From Pullichristensenella sp002068815 (GTDB lineage Bacteria > Bacillota > Clostridia > Christensenellales > Aristaeellaceae), in contig JAXGXF010000003.1 of the NCBI GenBank assembly GCA_040772885.1, forward strand, positions 186,001 to 250,000: a stretch of 64,000 nucleotides of DNA, given 5' to 3'. Both the position numbers and the translations under genes were made by a program. The notes beneath the pieces are model-generated. The model had not been told where the DNA came from and searched no databases. It worked only from the letters and a program-made list of their open reading frames with translations. Shown here piece after piece: positions 8,563 through 16,170 of the stretch (positions are counted from its first letter, which is position 1; the number at the start of each line of letters is the position of its first letter).

Positions 8563-8732
8563 ATTTCTCCCTCCGAATGTCATTTATATATGGATGGAAC
8601 CGACGTAGCCGTAGTGCGGTGGAAACTGTGGAAAACCGCGAAAAGGCCCTGCCGCGCCTGAAAAAGATGTCAACAGCCGGTGTAGACAACCTGTGGGCGC
8701 CGGGGCGGGTTGTGAACAGGTCCCCCCAAGGT
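8563..8732. promoter_or_regulatory. dnaA-dnaN spacer with DnaA-box-like sites
   Basis: This 170-bp gap holds TGTGGAAAA at 8627-8635 (one mismatch to the reverse DnaA box) and further TGT-rich near-matches (acctgtggg and ttgtgaaca between 8680 and 8720). In Bacillus-type bipartite origins the unwinding region lies here. An AT-rich unwinding tract is weak (atttatata at 8582-8590). Confidence 0.4.
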
Positions 8733-10046
8733 TCAGCGCCGCTTCGCGAATTCGATCAGCTCCTCGACGGTCTTTCGGAACCTGATATCCGTCTTCATCG
8801 TGCCCGCGATCTTGTCGCAGGCGTGCATGACCGTCGAGTGGTCGCGCTTGAACACGCGGCCGATCGCCGTCGTCGAGAGCGGCGTCAATTCCCGGAGCAT
8901 GTACATGGACACCTGCCGGGGAAGCGCGACCTCGCGGCTCCTGCGCTTTCCGACGACCTCGTCCTCGCCGACGGAGAAGTGCGACGAGACGAGCTGTATG
9001 ATCGACTCCGCGGTGATCTTCCGGGCCTCGCGCGTCGAGAGCAGGGACGAGAGCGTCTCCCGCGCCATCTCGAGCGCGATCGGCTTTCCCATCAACTGCG
9101 ACTGCGCGTTGACCCTCGTCAGCGCGCCCTCGAGCTCGCGTATGTTCGACTCGACGCGCTCGGCGATGTACTCGAGCACCTCGGTCGGCGTGTCGATCTC
9201 CTCATCGTCCGCCTTTCTGCGCAGGATTGCGACCCTCGTCTCGAAGTCCGGCTTCTGCACGTCCACCGGCAGCCCCCACTCGAAGCGCGAGCGCAGCCGC
9301 TCCTCGATCGCCGAGAGGTCCTTCGGCGAGCGGTCGGACGAGACGATGATCTGCTTGCCCTTCGTGTGCAGGTCGTTGAACGTGTGGAAGAACTCCTCCT
9401 GCGTCGCGACGGTCTTTGACAAAAACTGTATGTCGTCGACCAATAGGACGTCGACGTTGCGCATTTTGTTGCGCAGCTCCGCCGTCCCCTTCTTTTTGAC
9501 GATCGCGTCGATCAGCTCGTTTGTAAACGTCTCGGACGTGATGAACAGCACGTTTGCCTGCGGGTCGTTCGCGCGAATGAAGTTGCCGATCGCGTTCATC
9601 AGATGCGTCTTGCCGAGGCCGACGCCGCCGTAGATGAACAGCGGGTTGTACGCCGCGCCCCGGGGCTGCTCGGCGACCGCGAGCGCCGCCGCGTGCGCGA
9701 AGCTGTTCGACGCGCCCACGACGAAGTTGTCGAACGTGTAGCGCGGGTTCAGCATCGTCGACGAGATCTCCTTGACCTGCCGCTCGAGCTCCTCGCGCGT
9801 GTAGATTTCAATGTCGTAGACCCTGCCGAAGGTCGCCCCGAACACGTTCGACATGATCGTCAGATACCTCTGGCGCAGGTTGTTGACGATCATCGAGTTG
9901 TCCGCCTCGATGATGATCGCGTCCTGTCGGACGGCGTTTAGCCGAAGCGTTTCAAACCACGTCGCGAAGCTCGTGGGATTCAGGTCGTTTTTGAACATGT
10001 TCATCGCCTTTTCCCAGGCGGCGAAGTGCTCCTTGGTGTATTGCAT
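8733..10046 (-). CDS. dnaA: Chromosomal replication initiator protein DnaA
   Basis: The 437-residue protein has all four DnaA domains: an N-terminal DnaB/self-interaction domain with the conserved FATWFETL, a short linker, the AAA+ domain starting NPRYTFDNFVVG with Walker A GGVGLGKTHL and Walker B VLLVDDIQFL, and the C-terminal box-binding domain with RDHSTVMHACDKI. The ATG at 10046 has GGAGG six bases upstream. A good promoter and two DnaA boxes lie immediately upstream, so autoregulation is likely. The linker domain is short compared with many Firmicutes. Confidence 0.98.
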   Translation of the reverse strand: MQYTKEHFAAWEKAMNMFKNDLNPTSFATWFETLRLNAVRQDAIIIEADNSMIVNNLRQRYLTIMSNVFGATFGRVYDIEIYTREELERQVKEISSTMLNPRYTFDNFVVGASNSFAHAAALAVAEQPRGAAYNPLFIYGGVGLGKTHLMNAIGNFIRANDPQANVLFITSETFTNELIDAIVKKKGTAELRNKMRNVDVLLVDDIQFLSKTVATQEEFFHTFNDLHTKGKQIIVSSDRSPKDLSAIEERLRSRFEWGLPVDVQKPDFETRVAILRRKADDEEIDTPTEVLEYIAERVESNIRELEGALTRVNAQSQLMGKPIALEMARETLSSLLSTREARKITAESIIQLVSSHFSVGEDEVVGKRRSREVALPRQVSMYMLRELTPLSTTAIGRVFKRDHSTVMHACDKIAGTMKTDIRFRKTVEELIEFAKRR

Positions 10047-10118
10047 CGGCGTCCTCCGGCGTAGTTATCCACAGTTTATTCACAGGTGTGGAAATTATGA
10101 CAATAACTAGGGGATTTC

Positions 10119-10147
10119 ATTGTATCAGACCGCGCGGCAAAGTGCAA
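10119..10147 (-). promoter_or_regulatory. dnaA promoter
   Basis: TTGCAC (10142-10147) and TACAAT (10119-10124) on the minus strand are separated by exactly 17 bp. The DnaA boxes at 10065-10095 lie just downstream, where bound DnaA would repress transcription. Confidence 0.65.
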
Positions 10148-10262
10148 GATGCCCCGCAGATTTTCCTGTTGATAAAGCTGTTGACAACCGGTGGATAGGA
10201 TGCGGAAATTGTGTTTACAATATGACAGAAATCCAACGCTTTTTGTCACAGCGCGGGATTGG

Positions 10263-10291
10263 TTGAAAAAGGGTCGCATCGAGGGTATAAT
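10263..10291 (+). promoter_or_regulatory. ftsK operon promoter
   Basis: TTGAAA (10263-10268), 17 bp, then TATAAT (10286-10291). A GC hairpin (GCCGG-CAGTG-CCGGC) follows in the leader near 10299-10313. Confidence 0.65.
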
Positions 10292-10376
10292 CTATGATGC
10301 CGGCAGTGCCGGCTCCAATTAAATGGCTTCGTTTTTCGGCAAGGGAGTTTATTTTTCGCGCGCGCGGAGGGGGATT

Positions 10377-12974
10377 ATGGCAAAAAAGAAGGCGCCGGTT
10401 GTGGAAAAGAGGTCGGGGGCGCTGCCGGCGGTCCTGTCGGCCGCGGGCTTCCTCCTCGCGCTCGCGTCCGTGTTCGCGCTGATCGCGTCGAACTGGATGC
10501 CGGAGCTCCATGGCGTCGACCTGGTCCTTCGCGGGCTCGGCGGCGGCATGCGCGTGCTGCTCCCGGCGCTGTTTGCGTGGCTGGGTGTGCTGTTCGCAAA
10601 CGCCGCGCGCGGCAGGAGGATCGCCCTCTGGAGGGTGTTCTTCAACGCGCTGTTCGTGCTGTTCCTGTTCTCGGCGGTGCACATGTTCTCCGCGGAGTAC
10701 ATAGACAAAAACGGCTATCACGTGACGCAGGCATTGGGCTACGGCGATTTCCTGAACAAGTCGTACGCGTTCGGCGTCGGCGGCGGCGCGGCCGGCGCGC
10801 TGTTTGGCGGCGTGCTGTACCGCAACCTCGGCACCTGGGGCGGGTTCTTCGCCTCGCTCGCGCTCGCGGCGCTTTGCCTCGCGGCGACCGGCAGCCTCGG
10901 CAAGTGGCTGCGCAGGTTGCGGGAGCGGTCCGAGCGGATCAGGGCCGGGCGGGCCGAGCAGGAGAAGCTCCGCGCCGAGCGCGAGGCCGACCGGAACTTT
11001 GACCTCGACCGCCGCACGATGCTCAAGCCCGAGCAATTGATATCGCCCCGGCCCCCGCAGAGGCGGCCGCACGCGGCGCCGAATCCCATCGAGGCCGCGG
11101 CGTCCGGGCCGCGGAGGGAGGCGGCGCCCCCGAAGCCGGCCGCGACCCAGAGGCGCGTCCCGACGAAGCCGAGGATCTACAACGAGACGGTCGACAGGGG
11201 GCGTGCACCCGCGGCGCCGGTTCCCGAATCGTTCGGCCCGGTGATCCGCCCGTCGATGCCGGTAGCACCGGTAGCACCGGTAGCACCGGTCGCGCCGGTA
11301 GCACCGGTCGCGCCGGCCGCGCCGGCCGCGCCGGTATTGCGCGAGCCGTTCAAGCCGGCGAAGCCCGGGCGCGTCGTCAAGAAGCCCTCCGAGGACGGCA
11401 GGGAGGATTTGACGATCGAGCCGGACGAGTACGAATTGCCCGACGAGGACGCCGCGCCGTTCGACGTGCCCGCCTCGAAGAAGCGAAAGCCGCTTCCGAA
11501 GTTCAAGAAGGGCGAGCCGGAGGAGGAGGCGCTCTACAACTACCCGCCGATCGACATCCTCTCGCACGGGCAGGCGCTCGACAAGCTCGAGAGCGACCAG
11601 TCCGACCTCGAGAAGGCGGAGCTGCTCGCGGAGACGCTCAAGAGCTTCGGCATCGACACGAAGCTGACCGGCATCGCGCACGGCCCGGCGGTCACGCGGT
11701 TCGAATTGCAGCCCGCGCCGGGCGTCAAGGTCAGCCGCATCACCTCGCTCTCGGACGACATCGCGCTGAACCTCGCGGCCGAGCGCGTGCGCATCGAGGC
11801 GCCGATCCCGGGGAAGGCCGCGGTCGGCGTCGAGATCCCCAACGACAAGGTCGAGACGGTCGCGCTGCGCGACGTGCTCGAGTCGGCGGACGCCCGCAGG
11901 CACGCGTCCCGCGTCGCGGTCGGGCTCGGCAAGGACAACTCCGGCCGCTACATCGTCGCCGACATCGCGAAGATGCCGCACGTGCTGATCGCGGGGCAGA
12001 CCGGCTCCGGAAAGTCGGTGTGCATCAACTCGATCATCGTATCGATCCTCTACCGCGCGACGCCGGACGAGGTGAAGCTGATTCTGATCGACCCGAAGGT
12101 CGTCGAGCTATCGGTCTACAACGGAATTCCCCACCTGATCGCGCCGGTCGTGACCGACCCCAAGAAGGCCGCGAGCGCGCTCGACTGGGCGGTCGCCGAG
12201 ATGGGCGCGCGCTACAAGCGGTTCGCCGAGCGCGGCGTTCGCGACATCCGCGGCTACAACAAGGCGCTCGAGGCCGGCGAAAAGCCGATGTCGCAGATCG
12301 TGATCATCATCGACGAATTGGCCGACCTGATGATGGTCGCGCCGGGCGAGGTCGAGGACAGCATCTGCCGGCTCGCGCAATTGGCGCGCGCGGCGGGCAT
12401 GCACCTCGTCATCGCGACGCAGCGGCCGTCCGTCAACGTCATCACCGGCATCATCAAGGCGAACATCCCGACGCGCATCGCGTTCTCGGTCGCCTCGCAG
12501 GTCGACTCGCGCACGATGATCGACCACGGCGGCGCGGAGAAGCTGCTCGGAAACGGCGACATGCTGTTCGTGCCGTCCGGCATCAATAAGCCCATGCGCG
12601 TGCAGGGCTCGTGGGTCAGCGACCAGGAGGTCAACGCGGTCACGCAGTACATCAAGGAGCGGCACGAGACGACCTACGACGAGGACGTGGTCGAAAGGCT
12701 CAACCAGTCCGTGCTCTCCGACGCCGAAAAGGAAGAGATGAACGAAGAGTACGACCCGCGGCTTCCCGAGGCGGTCGACATCGTGCTCGAGGCCGGGCAG
12801 GCGTCGATCTCGATGCTGCAGAGGCGCATGCGCGTCGGCTACGCGCGCGCGGGCAGGCTCATCGACGAGATGGCGCAGCGGGGCATCGTCTCCGAGGCCG
12901 ACGGCGCGAAGCCGCGCACGGTGCTCATCTCCCGGGATCAGTTTCAACAGATGTTTGAGGAAGAGGACGCATGA
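10377..12974 (+). CDS. ftsK: DNA translocase FtsK/SpoIIIE
   Basis: This 865-residue ATP-driven pump moves chromosomal DNA through the septum. The ATG at 10377 has GGAGGGGG just upstream; an ATG 18 codons earlier lacks a box. Four hydrophobic segments occupy residues about 18-165. A Pro/Ala-rich linker of about 250 residues follows, including eight tandem (V/A)AP triplets. The motor has Walker A AGQTGSGKSVCINS and Walker B IIIIDELADLMM, and the C-terminal winged-helix gamma domain (QASISMLQRRMRVGYARAG) reads chromosome polarity. The stop overlaps the rimO start (ATGA), so translation is coupled. Four membrane helices and length fit SpoIIIE/SftA-type proteins; division and sporulation roles cannot be separated from sequence. 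Confidence 0.96.
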   Translation: MAKKKAPVVEKRSGALPAVLSAAGFLLALASVFALIASNWMPELHGVDLVLRGLGGGMRVLLPALFAWLGVLFANAARGRRIALWRVFFNALFVLFLFSAVHMFSAEYIDKNGYHVTQALGYGDFLNKSYAFGVGGGAAGALFGGVLYRNLGTWGGFFASLALAALCLAATGSLGKWLRRLRERSERIRAGRAEQEKLRAEREADRNFDLDRRTMLKPEQLISPRPPQRRPHAAPNPIEAAASGPRREAAPPKPAATQRRVPTKPRIYNETVDRGRAPAAPVPESFGPVIRPSMPVAPVAPVAPVAPVAPVAPAAPAAPVLREPFKPAKPGRVVKKPSEDGREDLTIEPDEYELPDEDAAPFDVPASKKRKPLPKFKKGEPEEEALYNYPPIDILSHGQALDKLESDQSDLEKAELLAETLKSFGIDTKLTGIAHGPAVTRFELQPAPGVKVSRITSLSDDIALNLAAERVRIEAPIPGKAAVGVEIPNDKVETVALRDVLESADARRHASRVAVGLGKDNSGRYIVADIAKMPHVLIAGQTGSGKSVCINSIIVSILYRATPDEVKLILIDPKVVELSVYNGIPHLIAPVVTDPKKAASALDWAVAEMGARYKRFAERGVRDIRGYNKALEAGEKPMSQIVIIIDELADLMMVAPGEVEDSICRLAQLARAAGMHLVIATQRPSVNVITGIIKANIPTRIAFSVASQVDSRTMIDHGGAEKLLGNGDMLFVPSGINKPMRVQGSWVSDQEVNAVTQYIKERHETTYDEDVVERLNQSVLSDAEKEEMNEEYDPRLPEAVDIVLEAGQASISMLQRRMRVGYARAGRLIDEMAQRGIVSEADGAKPRTVLISRDQFQQMFEEEDA
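11262..11333 (+). repeat. Eight tandem 9-bp units encoding Val/Ala-Ala-Pro in FtsK
   Basis: Units gtagcaccg (four copies), gtcgcgccg (two) and gccgcgccg (two) run head to tail in frame. They encode a rigid linker of repeated VAP/AAP. The copies differ mainly at synonymous positions, so the array is recent and length-variable. Confidence 0.85.
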
Positions 12975-14284
12975 AAACAGTGGGCATGGTGTCGCTCGGC
13001 TGCGCAAAAAACCGCGTGGACAGCGAAGTACTGCTGGGAATGTTGAAGGAAAAGGGCTACGAATTCGTGAGCGACCCCGCGGACGCGGAGATCATATTCG
13101 TCAACACCTGCGGGTTCATCGGCCCCGCGAAGGAGGAGTCGATCGACGCGGTGTTCGAGATGGCGCGGTTCAAGGAGGCTGGAAGGCTCCGGAAGCTGTT
13201 CGTCACCGGCTGCCTCGTCGAGCGGTACGCGGACGAACTGTACGCGGAGATGCCGGAGGTCGACGGCTTCATGGGCGTCTCCGACTACGCGCGCATATTC
13301 GAGATGCTTTCGGACGCCGAGCGCGGCGAGAGGCCCAAGTACGTGCACGACGGCGAGCGGTTTCTGAACGCGCCGCGGCTTCTGACGACGCCCTCCTACA
13401 CCGCCTATGTCAAAATTTCGGACGGCTGCGACAACCGCTGCAGCTACTGCGCGATCCCGCTGATCCGCGGCAGATACCGCTCGCGGCCGTTCGGCGACAT
13501 CGTGCGCGAGTGCCGGACGCTCGCCGGACAGGGCGTAACCGAGCTCGTATTGATCGCGCAGGACACCTCGCGCTACGGGAGCGACTTCCCGGAGCACACA
13601 TTGCTTCTGCCGGAGCTTTTGAAGGCCGTATCGGACATCGAGGGCGTCCGCTGGGTCAGGGTGCTCTACTGCTACCCGGACACCGCGAACGACCGGCTGC
13701 TCGACGCGATCGTCAACACGCCGAAGGTCGCCCCGTACCTCGATCTGCCGATGCAGCACATCGACGACGGGATGCTGAGACGGATGAACCGGCGCGGCTC
13801 GGCGGACTGGATCAAGGGCCGCGTGAAGGCCTGCAAAGAGCGCGGCATCACGCTGCGCACGACGATGATCGTCGGCTTCCCCGGCGAGACGGACCGGCAG
13901 TTCCGGGCGCTGCTCGATTTCGTGAAAAACGCGCGGTTTGACCGGCTCGGCGCGTTCGCGTTCTCCCCGGAGGAGGGAACCGTCGGGGCCGACATGCCGG
14001 ACCAAATCCCGGAGGAGATAAAACAGAAGCGGCTCGACGAATTGATGATGCTCCAGCAGCGGATATCGCACGAGAACAACGAAGCGCGCGTCGGCGAGGT
14101 ATGCGAGGTGCTCTGCGAGGGCTTCGAGGACGGGCTGTACTTCGGCCGCTCCGGGCGCGAGGCGCCGGAGAGCGACGGGGTCGTCCGCTTCCGATCGGAA
14201 ATCCCCGTCCGGCCCGGGGAATATGTGATGGTGAAATTGATCGGGGCGGACGCCTACGATCTATTCGGGGAGGTAGTACGATGA
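12971..14284 (+). CDS. rimO: Ribosomal protein S12 methylthiotransferase RimO
   Basis: RimO attaches a methylthio group to the conserved Asp of ribosomal protein S12 with two iron-sulfur clusters and SAM. The 437-residue chain has the N-terminal MTTase domain with cysteines in LGCAKNRVDSE, VNTCGFI and VTGCLVER, the radical-SAM motif CDNRCSYC, and a C-terminal TRAM domain ending VKLIGADAYDLFGEVV. VSLGCAKNRVDSE is the RimO rather than the MiaB form. It overlaps ftsK by ATGA and pgsA by ATGA. Its substrate gene rpsL is at 45720-46094, with the target Asp present (KVRDLPGVRYH). Confidence 0.96.
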   Translation: MKTVGMVSLGCAKNRVDSEVLLGMLKEKGYEFVSDPADAEIIFVNTCGFIGPAKEESIDAVFEMARFKEAGRLRKLFVTGCLVERYADELYAEMPEVDGFMGVSDYARIFEMLSDAERGERPKYVHDGERFLNAPRLLTTPSYTAYVKISDGCDNRCSYCAIPLIRGRYRSRPFGDIVRECRTLAGQGVTELVLIAQDTSRYGSDFPEHTLLLPELLKAVSDIEGVRWVRVLYCYPDTANDRLLDAIVNTPKVAPYLDLPMQHIDDGMLRRMNRRGSADWIKGRVKACKERGITLRTTMIVGFPGETDRQFRALLDFVKNARFDRLGAFAFSPEEGTVGADMPDQIPEEIKQKRLDELMMLQQRISHENNEARVGEVCEVLCEGFEDGLYFGRSGREAPESDGVVRFRSEIPVRPGEYVMVKLIGADAYDLFGEVVR

Positions 14285-14835
14285 ATTTGCCGAACAGGTT
14301 GACGCTCCTGCGCGTCGTGATGATCCCGGTGTTCGTCGCGATCGCGGTGTTTCCCTCGTTCTGGGCGCAGTTCGCGGCGGCGTGGGTGTTTGGGCTCGCG
14401 TGCCTGACCGACCTCCTGGACGGCCACATTGCGAGGACTCGCAACCTCGTGACGAACTTCGGGAAGTTCGTCGACCCGATCGCGGACAAGCTGCTGGTGA
14501 TGTCGGCGTTCGTCGTGCTCGTCTCCGACGGCCGCATGCCCGCGTGGGTGTGCATTTTGCTGCTCGCGCGCGAGTTCGCGATCAGCGGCTTCCGGCTCGT
14601 CTGCGCGGACGGCGGCAAGGTGATCGCCGCGGGGCTGCTCGGAAAGATCAAGACCGTCACGCAGATGGTGGCGGTCCTGATGCTGCTCGTGCTCGTGCCG
14701 CTCGAGGGCGCGGCGTTTCTCGGGCGGTTCGGCGTCGTTCTTTCGCAGGTCGCGATGTACGTGTCGCTGTTCTTCACGCTCTGGAGCGGCGCGGACTACA
14801 TCATAAAGAACTACGCGTTCATCAACGATAAGTGA
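14281..14835 (+). CDS. pgsA: CDP-diacylglycerol-glycerol-3-phosphate 3-phosphatidyltransferase
   Basis: PgsA makes phosphatidylglycerol phosphate from CDP-diacylglycerol and glycerol 3-phosphate in the inner membrane. The 184-residue protein has the full CDP-alcohol phosphotransferase motif D-x2-DG-x2-AR-x8-G-x3-D-x3-D (DLLDGHIAR ... GKFVDPIADK) at about residues 44-70, and several hydrophobic helices. The start overlaps the rimO stop by ATGA, completing a coupled ftsK-rimO-pgsA unit. Its stop abuts the stop of the convergent gene with no base between them, so no separate terminator exists. Confidence 0.95.
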   Translation: MNLPNRLTLLRVVMIPVFVAIAVFPSFWAQFAAAWVFGLACLTDLLDGHIARTRNLVTNFGKFVDPIADKLLVMSAFVVLVSDGRMPAWVCILLLAREFAISGFRLVCADGGKVIAAGLLGKIKTVTQMVAVLMLLVLVPLEGAAFLGRFGVVLSQVAMYVSLFFTLWSGADYIIKNYAFINDK

Positions 14836-15273
14836 TCAGCCCGCGCGCCTCGCAAGCTCCGAGGCGATCTCCCCGAACCGCGGGAACGAATAGTAGAGCG
14901 TGCACTTCTCGCCGGAGGTGAACTTGATCTTCGCCTGCGCCGCGCGGGAGGGGTCCTTGACCTTCGAGCCGGTCATGTCGGCGAGCTTCAATTTGTCGAT
15001 GCGCGCGTAATCGGCCTCGAACACCTTCCCCTTGTGGTTCTGATAATAGAAGCGCCGGTCGGTCAGCAGCACGAAGTCGTTGCGGTTCGGGATGGAGTCC
15101 GCGACGACGAGCTGTTCGCCGTCCCGGAGCATGGACTTCGCGCGCTCGGCATTGTCGAGGGCGCTCTTTTGGCCCTCCGCGCTCTCGGCGAAGCGCCTTT
15201 GGCGCGAGCGGTTGATCATCAGGGCGACGGAGGCGAGCAGAGAGAGCAGGACGACGATGTAAATCGGGGACAT
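14836..15273 (-). CDS. Membrane-anchored protein, possible bacterial PH-like domain
   Basis: The 145-residue protein starts at the ATG at 15273 after an AAGGAAG box. Residues 2-20 form a membrane helix; a short basic linker (NRSRQRR) follows. The rest is a compact beta-rich domain with DFVLLTDRRFYYQNHKGKVFEADYARI, which resembles the strand-turn pattern of bacterial pleckstrin-homology (bPH) domains. No catalytic motif is visible. It is divergent from the UPF0489 gene across 40 bp and converges on pgsA with touching stop codons. Function unknown; the PH-like reading is tentative. Confidence 0.7.
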   Translation of the reverse strand: MSPIYIVVLLSLLASVALMINRSRQRRFAESAEGQKSALDNAERAKSMLRDGEQLVVADSIPNRNDFVLLTDRRFYYQNHKGKVFEADYARIDKLKLADMTGSKVKDPSRAAQAKIKFTSGEKCTLYYSFPRFGEIASELARRAG

Positions 15274-15313
15274 GGGAGCACTTCCTTTCAAAACGTGATG
15301 AGGGTATTTTAGC

Positions 15314-16090
15314 ATGGACGGACGCGAAACGGGTCGACAAGCGGTCGACAACGGAAAATTTACCCGGCGCGTGCTCGACCTGGACATGGATTTCTTCCTG
15401 ACGGACGTGTGCGAACCGGCCGAACCGGGGGAGCGCCCGAGCGTCTCCGAGGCATCGCCGTGGTGCGAAAGCGACGTGCGCCGGTTTCTCGAGGACAACT
15501 GCGGTCTCTCGCGGGAGCGCCCGGTGCCCGGCGCGGTGTTCGAGACGCACGACGGCGCGCTCCGGTTCTGGGCGGAGAGGATCGCGTCCGGGGCGCTCTT
15601 CCCGCCGTTTTGGGTCGACCACATAGACGCGCACTCGGACCTCGGCATCGGAAGGCCCGGCCCGGCCTACGTGCTCGAGACGGTGCTCTCGCTGCCCCCC
15701 GAGCGGCGCGCGGACATCGGTCGGTATTGTCGCGAACGCGTGCTCGACGAGGCGAACTATTTGCTGTTCGCGCTCGCGTTCCGCTGGATTTCCGCGCTCT
15801 CGCTCGTGCGCAACCCGCGCTCGCGGAGGGACGTGCCCGATCGGATCGCGGTGCGCGAGGGGAACGGCGTGCGCGCCCTGAAGCTCACTTCGTCGGTTTC
15901 GAAGCTGCTCCCGCGGCTCGATTTTCGCGAGCCGGAGGTCAAGTGCTCGGTCATAAGCGACCCGTGGGCGTTCCGCGCGGCCGGGCCGTACGCGTTCGCG
16001 ACGCTCGCGGTCTCGCCGCGCTACGCGCCGAGGGAGGCCGACTTCATTGCGGAGCTTTTCCAGGAATATGTGCAAATCGAACAAAATTAG
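15314..16090 (+). CDS. UPF0489 family protein, arginase-like fold (possible peptide arginase)
   Basis: The 258-residue chain shows VLDLDMDFFL near residue 20 and FWVDHIDAHSDLG near residue 100, the metal-site motifs of the UPF0489 (C5orf22-like) family related to the arginase superfamily. Some UPF0489 members are peptide arginases that turn arginine into ornithine in ribosomal peptides; most are uncharacterised. No precursor peptide or rSAM maturase is visible next to it. The ATG at 15314 has only a distant GAGGG, so the start is uncertain. It is followed after 80 bp by the GT2-GtrA gene, which has its own likely promoter. Substrate here is unknown. Confidence 0.75.
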   Translation: MDGRETGRQAVDNGKFTRRVLDLDMDFFLTDVCEPAEPGERPSVSEASPWCESDVRRFLEDNCGLSRERPVPGAVFETHDGALRFWAERIASGALFPPFWVDHIDAHSDLGIGRPGPAYVLETVLSLPPERRADIGRYCRERVLDEANYLLFALAFRWISALSLVRNPRSRRDVPDRIAVREGNGVRALKLTSSVSKLLPRLDFREPEVKCSVISDPWAFRAAGPYAFATLAVSPRYAPREADFIAELFQEYVQIEQN

Positions 16091-16109
16091 ACATTTTTCG
16101 TGGAGAATC

Positions 16110-16138
16110 TTGACTTTTCTCCGCAAAAGCCGCATGAT
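16110..16138 (+). promoter_or_regulatory. Possible promoter of the GT2-GtrA / NAGPA operon
   Basis: TTGACT (16110-16115), 17 bp, then CATGAT (16133-16138). The -35 is good, the -10 is weak. Confidence 0.4.
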
Positions 16139-16170
16139 AAGGGGGAACATTTACGCAAGAGGTGATCCGC

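Larger units (their letters stand above)
10047..10376. other. Candidate oriC / divergent dnaA-ftsK control region
   Basis: This 330-bp gene-free stretch carries a perfect DnaA box TTATCCACA (10065-10073), a second TTATTCACA (10076-10084) and an inverted near-match TGTGGAAAT (10087-10095). A further gtggatagg-type site lies near 10191-10199. Two AT-richer tracts lie at 10091-10125 and 10200-10240. It also holds the dnaA promoter (minus) and the ftsK promoter (plus). Together with the boxes between dnaA and dnaN this fits a bipartite origin flanking dnaA. GC skew could not be computed. Confidence 0.6.
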
